64,000 bases of DNA from Acanthopleura granulata (lineage: Eukaryota; Mollusca; Polyplacophora; Chitonida; Chitonidae): positions 25,445,368 to 25,509,367 of the forward strand of contig JABBOT010000005.1 in assembly GCA_016165875.1 (NCBI GenBank). Reading direction: 5' to 3'. The position numbers and the translations under genes were made by a program. Positions 39,701-51,700 of this stretch are shown in pieces (position 1 is the first letter of the stretch; every line of letters starts with the position of its first letter). The notes under the pieces are model-generated. The model saw nothing but the letters and a program-made list of their open reading frames with translations. It did not search any database and was not told where the DNA came from.

Positions 39701-42700
39701 ATTGTTTAAAAGGAAAATCCTAAGGATTCAGCACACTAGCTTCCATTGGCTGCACTCCTTTAGTTTATAAGTTTGAAACTTGGTATAAATAAAAGGCACA
39801 ACAATTACGCCACATCATTCGTTGCAGTGTTGTGTACATGCACACACGCAGAAGTAGGTCACGTGTGAGCACCAAGGGAGGTAATTCAATAACTTTGTAT
39901 ACAAGTTTGAATCAAATGGCAAACTTTGTGAAACGCAAACAAAGCTCTGGCATTTGAGGTTTGCAGATAAGCGCTCTGCACTGTACAATGACTTCATATT
40001 TAATGTTCTGTTATCAGTTGGTGTTTCACATACACTGGTTTTGATTATTTTTAGTTATTCAAGGCACAAGGACAGAAGATTCCTCCCAGGGAAGTCGCTC
40101 AGAAAGTCTTGGATAATCTCCCAGATTCCGATATATTTGAAAAAGTAAGTATTCAGTTCGGAGAGAGTAAAATGCCAAAAGGCAGTCATCTACCCCACGC
40201 ACTATAGGTTCCTCCTCCAGTTTGACATAGTATATGTGAAAATTTTTAAGTATGGCATTGAACATCAATGGAACAATTAAATAAATACCGCAGACCAAAT
40301 GTCTGCAGCCTTGAGTAATACACTTTGTTTTGTGATCAGATTGAGCCATCCATAGAAAAAGTTTTTTCAGTTAACATACCTCTTAAATGGCTAAAATTCA
40401 GGTAAGTTATAAATTACAAATTTGAAAGCAAATTCCACTAATGAGAACATTTTTGGGAGAAAGGCTCAATACAAATTATTGAGTAGGATCCTTTTTGGAG
40501 AGTAGGATTACCTATGCAAAGCGAACATATTTGTTATTGTTATGGTTTTCATCGCATCATTGGATCCTTGCTTCCATGCTGCTTTCCTGGGTTACAGGTG
40601 GAGGTTGCAGGCGCTGGGTTTATCAACATCCACTTGGCGCGGTCTTATGTTGGGAAGGGAATGATCCAACTCTTAAACAACGGTGTTCAACCCCCGGATG
40701 TCGGGCCACGGAAACGCATCGTTGTAGATTTCTCCTCACCTAATGTCGCCAAGGAGATGCATGTTGGACACCTTAGGTGAGCTTAATTTGGGGTGATGAT
40801 GATGACAATCTGTTTTGGCAGAGGGGTCGTCAGGTGGTTATGGTAGTGCAAGCCTGCAAATAGGTGCCTGACATTTTTGAGAACACCCCTTTGAACTAAG
40901 TGGTGTGACCATGTTGTCAGTGTTGTTTATTACAGGACAAAGGTCTCTTGGGTTAAACCACTTTCACCAAAAATGACAGGCACCTATTTGCAGGCTTTGG
41001 CAATGAGTTCTGTTGATTTTAAAAATGGGTTTTAAGGTTTGTTTGAAAGGTTGAGTGAAATCCTGTTGGAAAAATGAGAGTGTCGTGACCAGAAATAACG
41101 TTTTATGACATTCACATGTATTTGCCTCTAAAGATGCTCTTTTTTGGATGAAATTTTAGGCGACTTACAGATTAGTAATCAGAGTATAATGTCAGCGAAA
41201 AGCTGAGAACAGAACAAATACTGGCTCAAGTGAGAATCTCAGATTCGATACTTTAATAGGGTGTCCTGCACCAATGCTCTACCAACTGTGCTATCCTGCC
41301 TGATTTATTAACACCTGGTTTCTTAATCCAGGAAATCATGTTTGGTGAATGCGCTCCCTGCTGATGACTGCAAGTATCTTTGAAAACACTGACTCATGTT
41401 TTGTAGTGTGTTGTAATATAATGTTGTTTGTATTTGTCAAATAAGGGGCCATTTCAGTGCTAATCAGATAATTAACGGTGGGGTTAGACACTCCGAGGAG
41501 TCAGTTGACCCCTACTTGAGCTAGAATTAACAGTGTGGAAATCCTAGGTGTTCTCTACAGGTGATGATTGCCAGTAGCTCCAGTTTAAGGTATGTTTGTC
41601 ACGTGTCACATGAAAAGATAGCTCAGCACGAATTCACCCTGTCCAAACAACCATGTACATAGTCCAACATGACTGAACGTAATGGAGTTGTAACTAGTCC
41701 TCAGCGTTCAAAGCATCACGGAATTTTTCCAGAAGAATTGACTCATATCATGGCTTCTGAAATTTCAGCTGCATTGAATACAGCAGTGGAATGAATTTAT
41801 CTATTTATTTATTTGATTGGTATTTTATGCCATACTCAAGAATATTTCACTTATATGACAGCGGCCAGCATTATTGTGGGAGGAAACCAAGCAGAGCCAG
41901 GGGAAACCCATGACCAGCCGCAGGTTGCTGGCAGACCTTCCCATGTATGGCTGGAGAGGAAGCTAGCTTGAGCTATACTTGAACTCACAGCAACTGCATT
42001 GGTAGGCGGCTTCTGGGTCATTGCGCTGCGCTAGTGTGCTAACCAACTGAGCCACTACAGCAACTGGCCCCCTGTGGAGTAAAAAAAGCAGGTCTATTGT
42101 TGCATGTCCCAGGAGCATCCGCACCAATCGCTGTGAGCTCAAGTGCAGTACATGGGAAGGTCAGGCAGCAACCTGGGGATGGTCGTGGGTTTCCCCAGCG
42201 CTCTCCCTGGTTTCTTCCCACCATAATGCTGGCTGCTGCTGTATAAGTGAAATATTCTAGAGCATGGCGTACAACACCAATCAGATAAATAACCAATGTA
42301 AATGCAGGTGTTATTGATTTATCAGTTTACTTGGAAAAACATAACCTCAAAATGAAAATATCAGTTGCTGTCATCAAATTGGGTTTGAAATTGATTGGTC
42401 CACTGTGTCGTTATTTACTTTGAAGATGATGTAAATATGTCCCTTTACAAAGTCAGTATTCAGGGTAACATGCACTTGGCTTTTTGTACCTCAGGTCAAC
42501 AATCATAGGGGAGAGTGTGAGCAGGTTGATGGAGTGGGTGGGGCATGATGTTCTGCGGATAAACCACGTTGGGGACTGGGGTACGCAGTTTGGCATGTTA
42601 ATTGCACACCTGCAGGAGAAGTTCCCAGACTTTCGCCAGAAGTCTCCCCCCATTGGGGATCTGCAAGCCTTCTACAAGGTAACCTCCTCAGGATGTGTCC

Positions 42701-45700
42701 AGATTGAAATGAATTTCCCTAACAAATTAGCTAACAGGAACAGAAATAAAATGCAGTGCATGTATATGTGTTGATTTCAACAGGTAAGCAGTTAATACCA
42801 TCCAGAGTAATGAAAATAAGCAAGTATTTTGTGAGAATATTTACAATATAGAAAGGAAAGCGACATTTTTTAAATCTAAAGTTCATGCGGATTACGGATG
42901 CCTTGGCCTACCTGGAGATAGATTATTCTCTTAATTTCTGACCTTCCAGTATCATGGATGACAGGCCTTACCTTGATCGTCCTTAGCAGATCTCAGACCA
43001 GTCTTGAAATCTAACAGAAAGTCACCTTCCCACCTTCAGATTTTCAGTAGCAGAAATTATGATTTCCAACAACATTATTCTGTTTTACTGCATTGGTTTC
43101 GAATGAAAGCAGTTTACTTTTAAGCGCTCTGAAATGCCTCAAATATCCTTTTGTTTCGCGGTAATTTGAGTAAGTGTTTTCCTTTTACAGTCATATCTCA
43201 CATTTACCTTATAGGCTAATTTTGCCCTTTTACAGTATCTTACAGTTACCTTATAGGCTAATTTTGTCCTTTTACAGTATCTTACAGTTACCTTATAGGC
43301 TAATTTTGTCCTTTTACAGTCATATCTCACATTTACCTTATAGGCTGATTTCAAAAATTTAATCCATTTTTTTCCAAAATCAAGATTCTTCATGTTACAT
43401 CTTAACGCTGCATTGCACGTTGCCAATAGTTTGGTCATAAATTTGTTACCCCATCCTTGCGTGTTTGATACTGAAGTTTATCCTGTGTCCTGATATTTTT
43501 TCTTCAACACAGGGTATAATTCAGGGATGGGGTAACTTAGTGTGTCATTATGGAGACCTTTCTCATGTGGGAGTGAATCTGTGTTAACTATAAAATTCAT
43601 AAAGTGTGTTCATATGCTCTTTTCTATATGAAGCAAATGTGATCTAATGTACATGTAAATTTTTATTAAGTGTAAAATTTTAATTGTCATTGGCTTTTTT
43701 TAATGTGATGTAAATTTGGTAAAGTTTGGACACACATGTAGTTAGACTTGTAAGTGAATGTTAAGTTCTCACTTATCAGGGCCCAGTTGACAACTAAAAT
43801 GGTGAAGGTGTGCAGCCTGTGTATATTCATGTTTGTTCATTTAGGAATCTAAAGTTAGGTTTGACAGTGAGGAAGATTTCAAAAAGAGAGCATATGATGC
43901 TGTAGTAAAACTTCAGCAACATCAGGAAGACTACATCATGGCCTGGAAACTGATCTGCGACGTCTCAAGGAAGGGTGAGCCCCAGTTACCTCCCTTGTAC
44001 TGAGTAAACCTGGGTATAATGTGGGTATAATTCAAGCTGTGGAAAAACATCATTCTCTGCTGCTATATCGCAGCGCGTATGAACTATCTTTTTGTTTTAC
44101 AAGCAGTCCTATTAAACACAGATGTTTATGGAGAATAGAACTGCTTTGTAGAGTTTCCAAAGATTGTCCAATTTTGTTAGCAGTTTATGTGCCAGCTAGT
44201 TCATTTTGTGTAATTTCAGGTTAAGTTCTGAGAACAACGTACAGCCAACCGATTGCCTGCATAAGTTTTACATATTCAAATATTCCAGTTTGTCATTTCA
44301 TGCAATAACTGCTTCAAATATCTGGTTTTGATGAATTTTATGGGCATATTCATGATGAGCAACTTTCGATCAAGTCTGATTTTATAGTGTGTTCTTTTTT
44401 TTTCTTTTTTTGGCAGAATTTCAGAAAATCTATGATCGTCTAGGGGTGAGCATCATTGAGAGAGGTGAATCATTTTACCAGGAATTGATGAAGGAAGTTG
44501 TGAAGGATCTGGAAGCTGGTGGTAAGTGAAAGGAGCAGAAAAACTTTGGAAAAATAGGGTTTGTGTCAGAAATGTCAACACATATTAAATTGTCAGTAGT
44601 TTGATAACTTTTATTCTCCCTCTCTCTGTAATCCATGGAATGTGTATTTAAATGAAAGGATTTACGTTACTACTGTTAAACTCAAGGGTTAAATTTACTT
44701 ATTCACATAACACATAATGTTCACAGCATTTACATGTAGGTGACACAAGTGTCCTAAAATTATTTCTTGTTTTATGTCGTTAAATTTCATTTAAAGAAGC
44801 AGTGATGTTCTCAGGAACTTGCTCCGACCTTGTACGTAGATGTAATGATTATTTATATTGTATATTGGACTTGTTTAACACCTGATTCAAGAATTATTTA
44901 TATGACAGTGTTGGCTTCGGTTTTGTGAAGTGCAGTTACATGTAGAGCAGCAGGAGGGGAGAGCATACCAACTATTGGGAGCCACATCACGCCCCAGGGC
45001 GGTCTCCAGCCCCTGTTCCGACTATTTTCTGCTACACATCAAGCCATACATAGATAATTGGCGATTGTTTATGTAGACAGACTTCATTTTCATAAATAAT
45101 TGGCGATTGTTCATGTATGTACAGTAGCCACCAGGACGGCTCACCACCCTCATCGGCCCTAGAGTTTGCACCTAGAAGAATGGGCAGTATTTATGTACGC
45201 AAACACACCGTCTATATTGTGTTAAGATTAAGAGCCACGTGCAGTGGATATAGAGTTCACATACTTCCGATAACCGTCACGCCGGTTAGAGCGTGACAAG
45301 TTTTGTTAAGCATGACAAGTTTTGTGTGGCGTGACAAGTTTTGTGTGGTGTGATAAGTTTTGTTAAGCATGACAAGTTTTGTGTGGTGTGATAAGTTTTT
45401 TGTAGCATGACAAGTTTTGTTAAGCATGACAAGTTTTGTGTGGCGTGACAAGTTCTGTGTGGTGTGATAAGTTTTTTGTAGCATGACAAGTTTTGTGTGG
45501 CGTGACAAGTTCTGTGTGGTGTGATAAGTTTTTTGTAGCATGACAAGTTTTGTTAAGCATGACAAGTTTTGTGTGGCGTGACAAGTTCTGTGTGGTGTGA
45601 TAAGTTTTTTGTAGCATGACGGGTTTTGTTAAGCATGACAAGTTTCGTGTGGCGTGACAAGTTCTGTGTGGTGTGATAAGTTTTTTGTAGCATGACAAGT

Positions 45701-48700
45701 TTTGTTAAGCATGACAAGTTTTGTGTGACGTGACAAGTTTTTTGTGGTGTGAATGAATGAATGAATGATTATGGCTTAACGCCACATCGGCAATATCTCA
45801 GCCATATTTTTTGTAGCGTGACAAGTTTTGTTAAGCATGACAAGTTTTGTGTGGTGTGATAAGTTTTTTGTAGCATGACGGGTTTTGTTAAGCATGACAA
45901 GTTTTGTGTGGCGTGACAAGTTCTGTGTGGTGTGATAAGTTTTTTGTAGCGTGACAAGTTTTGTTAAGCATGACAAGTTTTGTGTGGCGTGACAAGTTTT
46001 GTGTGGTGTGATAAGTTTTTTGTAGCGTGACAAGTTTGGTTAAGCATGACAAGTTTTGTGTGGCGTGACAAGTTCTGTGTGGTGTGATAAGCTTTTTGTA
46101 GCGTGACAAGTTTTGTTGAGCATGACAAGTTTTGTGTGGCGTGACAAGTTCTGTGTGGTGTGATAAGTTTTTTGTAGCGGGACAAGTTTTGTGAGGCATG
46201 GCAAAGCACACAAAATTCAAACCCAATAGAACTCCCTCACCGGAGTTCTGTAGAGTTTGATTTTTGTTCACTTCAATGAATCAGCCTTCTCAGTCTAGGC
46301 CTGGGTTACCAGTTACACCATTTATTTTATGGCTGAATCTGGTGATTTCATGTGTCTGGTCTTGTATGGCATTGTAAAGTTTGTACATAATGTATGTAGC
46401 TAAACCCCGCCTGACCCCAATTGCGGTCACGGTGAGTTTATTGGATAACGGCGATGGACACATCTTATAGCCGATTTGTGAGTAATACTACAAGAGTGTA
46501 TCAAACTCTGGTATCCCACTTCTCTGTCAAGAAGTTCAATTGGCGTGAGTTTCGTTCCGTCCCTGCTGCACTAAATCGTACCTCGTTTTCTTATCTAATG
46601 AAATTGAGTTATGTGCTGTACCGACTCAAATCTGTTGTTTCATTTCTCAGTATTTTTCCACTTCACCGAGTATTAATCAAAACTCGGTGTCCAAAATCTT
46701 ACCGTCAATCAGTGCTGTAGAAACATAATCAGTGATGTTATTAACCTTACTCTCGGCCAGGAAGGGAATTTCATTGTGTTTCTTACTGAACAGACGCCGG
46801 CTGACAAAGTTACCCGCCCCAATGAGAAGGCCGCAGGCTAAGGCCAGGCCTTCCATGCCTATAGCTATAGGAGCAGCAATTATCGTGGACAACAATCTGA
46901 CTCCGGCAGTGCCCAGACCTATGCTTACTGTGAGTAGCGCAGCATCAATACCATCAGCAGTGTTGACTACCCTATGGTATTTTTTGTATGGAGCACCTCT
47001 GGCATCTCTATTGCTTTCCAATTCTTTTTGTGGGTCTTCAGTTGGGTAGGCAGATGGATCTAACGCTGGATCCAGTTGCGCCACTTTTATATAGACGCCG
47101 TTAGAATGTTTAATTTTAACTGCGATATGAGCTTGGACATTGTCTAAAGTCGGCCCGACCTTATTAGATCTCGGAAGGATTTTGACAACGATCGTGATGT
47201 TTTTACCGACATGCTCTTTTGGCCATTTGATCCTCAAACTAGGAAGGATGTGGAAGGGATCGGGAACTGGATTAGGACCCAATACAATATCCAGAATGAT
47301 TACGGGGGTAACATCTCAGTGAGAAATGGTGTGTTGATGTCGAGGTAAGATGCTGCCTCTGGACCGCCTCCTATAGTATAGCCCCCTTACGGCGATTTCA
47401 TCACATAACTGTGTCTCCCTGGGCCGTGTACGAGAGGAAAGACATACCGCTATTAAAACCGTTCGGACAACACCATCCTTTGCTGTTTGCACCATGGAAT
47501 TGGAAGGCGTAAATCCGTCCATCCTCCCCCTGCCGTTCAAAACCATCCAAATCAGCGAGCTCATTCAACTTCAGTGGTTCTTCGGATCCCCCCAACGGCA
47601 CCTTCTTTCGTGAATAAACACCTTGCTGGAATTGGAAGGCATAAATCCACCCCTTGCCGCTCAAAACCATCGACATCTGCCAGATCTGATAAGGCTATGT
47701 CAGTGCAACTAGGGCCCACTGGGTCCATCACGCCAACAAATGTGTGAAGTTACGCTTATGTGTGTTATATTTATAGGTTGGCTGTAAATGTTTAATAGCT
47801 TTACAGTAAGCCCCGGCACAAGGCCAGCCGACAGTTTTTTGTACTGTGGATTGGCAAATGCCACCGTCCTGTCGGAGTTTATGCATTTATGACTGCCGTC
47901 AGAAGAGAAGAACCACTTGCAATACTGGTAGACACTGCGGCAATGTTTTCGGACGCGCTTAACTTGCCTAGGTGGACAAATACTTCTTTGTGAGGCATCA
48001 GTTTGGGTAGTTTGTCCCCTTCATTTATTCTCATCCATTCTCTCTGCATTTGAGAATCCCAGGATATCAGCTAGATCTAACAGACTGATAACATCATTTC
48101 TGTAACAAGGAGATCGTCATAGCCACAACAGACCAGAAACTCAGGGTTAATGGAGACGTGAACTCGGTAGTTGTTCACGCGCCGTCGACTGGGGAGACAA
48201 GCATCGTTAAGCCACAGCCAGCTGCAGTACCCGTGTGGACCCCAGTAGTGCCGAGACCCGAGCCCGCAGCGCCAGAGAAGAATTCACCAAGGACTCCAGC
48301 TTCACAGAGAGAGCATGGAGAAGAAAAGGTGCCGTTAGTAATACTTAGCTTCGCCCTCGGACTCGCACTGATCTGGTGACGCTAGATGTGCCAGAACGAC
48401 AGCATAAATGATTCCACCTATAGCGACAACTAGGACCCAAGTATTCTCGGCAACCCAGTATGCGGCCTTGCCTAAAGCGCCGAGAAGCCAAGAGACGATG
48501 CTCCCTATAATACCAGGCTTTACCAGTGAGCTTAGCTAGAAGCCTGCCCAGGGCCCGCAGGTGCTTTTTTACCCGCCCCTTCAGTCTGCCCTTGTCAGTT
48601 GGCTCAGGAGGTTTTGTTGGAGGAGGCACTGGTGCTGCAGAGCCCCCAGTTAGCGCAAACACTAATGTCGATATCGCCATTCCGATGGCAATGAGCATAT

Positions 48701-51700
48701 GCTATTGAGCAATATGGCGCCTGGAGAACACACGGGGAGCCTCATCCAGTTTCCGCTTTTGCTGAGAGATGTCTTCATCGAGGGCTGAGAGCTTAGCGAG
48801 GTTGTTGATATGTTTTCCTGGGATAGTCTGCAATGCCTTATCAAGACCCAGCAGCCCACGGATTGGCAGACCGGGGGTGGGGGGGGGTGACCTTGATCGT
48901 GGCAAGGATCTCATCGAGGGCGCTATCTGTAAAGCTTGTTTCCATAATCTGGACTGCATCGTCAGCCTTCTTCACAGCTGCGCTGAAGTCCTAAAGCTCG
49001 GCAGTATCGATGTCAGCAGCTCCCTCTCCCAACATCCTGTCGACGGTCTGGATGGCTGCAACAGCCCGAGTCGGCTGCGTTCGGGCACAAATACACCCAA
49101 GGGATGCGGCTCCCTTCTGGGCTTCTTCTGAGTGGGTGGCTTCTGTTGGCGTTCGCGAACAGAAGCTTCCTTCTGGGGTTCGCATTCGCTGTACCAGCCC
49201 TGCGAGCTAGAAGGTGGTCGCCGTCAAGTGACTGATCAGTGTGGTCCCTAGATGTGTGTCGGCTTGGACGCTCGATTGCTGTCTGCGTTTTGCCTGATCT
49301 GTCACCACCATTCAGGTAGCTCAGTGGGTGGCAGGTTAGCGGGTCATCGTGATGTGGTGCAGTGCTAAGGGAGAGGTTCTTTTCTTGCACTTGTATTCTG
49401 GCTTGGGGAGGTAGGCTGCATGCTCCATGGGCATATACAGAAGCTCACGCTTGTGGCACCACTGGATTGGGGCAACTTCTCAGCCCGGACTGGGTCAAAC
49501 TTGTCTTCAACCACCTAGTCGCCTTCATTCCCCTGACGCAGGAACTTGATTCTGAGTAAGAATTCATCCTCCTTAGGAAGCGCGATGAGAAGCTGAGCCG
49601 CCCTTGCATCAGTCATGTTGGTATTTTCAACTTCAGTCTCGTCTTTGGCATCGTTCAGAATCTCAACTCGGTCTTCAGCCGGGGAAAGGAACTGGGTCAT
49701 CTATGTTGATGAATGGCCGTTGCGGCCTCAGCGGCCTGTGGAGGTGGTTTTTAGCGTCTCCCGGAACAGGTTCATCAAGAACATACCCGGACTCGTACTC
49801 TGCAAGGATCTTGTCAATCAAGTCATCCACAGTAGTCATGTTGCTGGATGAGGATACCATATGGTACCTCGTACTCTAAATGGGAATTTCAATAGCGACC
49901 AGACGTGCCAACTCTTTCTGCCATGCCCCCTGATCACACGGTCGAGCATTTCGATATCCACACGTGAGACAAAGCCTTTGTTTGTTAGTAACACCAACGC
50001 TGCAAATTTGGCAAGGCTGTGCGGAATCTTGCCAGATGAACCTTACAGAAATCCGCAAGGCGTCTTTTATTACAGAGATTTGTTGAGCTTAAGGTGAGCC
50101 ACTTGCAAATGTTGTATCCCTTGGGCATGTTGAATTGTACCGGTATATCAGCAGTAGCCTGGGTATCTTTAAAAGGGAAAAACCTGGCCGGCGAGGGAGT
50201 TCTATAGGGTTTGAATTTTGTGTGCTTTGCCGCGCCTCATAAATCTTATCCTGCTGCACAAAACTTGTCACACAAGCAATTTACAATGTACTATCATATA
50301 GTGAACGCGAAAGTACGTGAACTCTATATCCACTGCACATGGCTTGCATACATAAATAATGGCCATTGTGAGTGCTTCTGAGTGCGACCCCAAGGGCCGA
50401 AGAGGGTGGTGAGGCATCCCTAGGGCTATTATTGTACGTACATAAATAATCGCCAATTATCCATGTAGCTGAACTCTGTATGGCTTGATGTGTAGCAGAA
50501 AATAGTTGGAACAGGGGATGGAGACCACTCTGGTTGTGAGGTGGCTCCCAATAGTTAGTATGCACCCACCACCCCCACCCCCACTGCTTGTAGCTATGAA
50601 GTAAGCCATGAACTGCCATGACAAGATATGTTGTACAAATATATGTGCACTTAGCTAAGGGAAACTTATCGCTAAGTGTACTTTACTGACCGCAGGTCAG
50701 TTTTATGGAAAGCAGAGGCCCTGACACCTGGCAACTTGCTGACAGATTTCCTACGTGTCAGTTACAGATTTTCAATGTCAAGCTCAAATTGCCACCCAGG
50801 CTGTCACAATAGTGTAGGTGGAATGAGAAATTAGTGGGGAGGGAGTGGGGTATGGCAGGGGGAAATCTCAACGATTCACTGTTTATGGCTGGCATTGAGC
50901 CAGCATCTTATAGGCTCCCAGTCTGAGAAAAGCCTCTAAACCTTTCTATGCTATGACCCAGCAAGCTGAATGATTAATGTGAACTTTTCTTGTGTCTCCT
51001 GGTTATCATTTGACCATGAACTGTTTTTGACATCAGGTTATTTGGAGGAGGATGAAGGACGAAAGGTGATGTTTGTTCCAAACGGCCAGATACCACTGAC
51101 CATTGAAGTCAGATAGGCTATATGTGAACCGCTTGTGTCTCCTGGTTATCATTTGACCATGAACTGTTTTTGACATCAGGTTATTTGGAGGAGGATGAAG
51201 GACGAAAGGTGATGTTTGTTCCAAACGGCCAGATACCACTGACCATTGTGAAGTCAGATGGAGGCTACACATATGACACGTCTGATATGGCCGCCATACG
51301 ACAGAGGATCTTTGAGGAGAAGGGAGACAGGCTTATCTATGTGATAGATGCTGGGCAGGTGAATCATAGCGGACAGTGGGACAGATGCATGTACACTGGT
51401 GATACATGCCATTTAATGAGACGAATACAGGCTATTCAGTTTGAAAGACATACACGTGCAGGTTATTCAGTTTGACAGACATACAGGTTATTCAGTTTGA
51501 CAGACATACAGGCTATTCAGTTTGACAGACATTCAGGTAATTCAATTTGACAGACATACAGACTATTCAGTTTGACAGACGTGCAGGTTATTCAGTTTGA
51601 CAGACATAGAGGCTATTCAGTTTGACAGACATACAGGCTATTCAGTTTGACAGACATACATGTATACGGGCCACTCAGTTTGACGGACATATAGGCTATT

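Larger units (their letters stand above)
44946..50588. mobile_element. Element 2: internally deleted relative of element 1, inside a RARS1 intron
   Basis: 5.64-kb unit with inverted termini starting AGCAGCAG and ending CTGCT, flanked by the 5-bp direct repeat TGTAG. From the left it keeps: TIR with a tandem expansion, small conserved ORF, gene A (-), end of gene B (+), gene C (-), start of the helicase domain (-), N-terminal part of the polymerase gene (-), zinc ribbon (-), right TIR. Missing relative to element 1 are most of gene B, the capsid, ATPase, small genes, integrase, HNH, most of the helicase and the polymerase palm. The terminal repeats share motifs with element 1 but are clearly a different subfamily. 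Confidence 0.83.

Noticed and set aside
43139..43438. Repeating open frames on both strands (RLILPFYS / [10 protein letters not shown])
   Set aside because: Product of a 55-bp tandem repeat in a RARS1 intron.
45290..46195. CRISPR-like regular repeats
   Set aside because: Units are contiguous without unique spacers and the context is an animal genome; the arrays at 51.4 and 58.7 kb likewise.
45257..46271. Long minus-strand open frames with recurring [14 protein letters not shown] peptides
   Set aside because: They arise from the 19-bp tandem array, are open in several overlapping frames and have no non-repeat sequence; not protein genes.
51037..51112. First exon 9 copy as a genuine alternative RARS1 exon
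   Set aside because: It lacks two bases, hits a stop and has no donor; treated as a duplication remnant.
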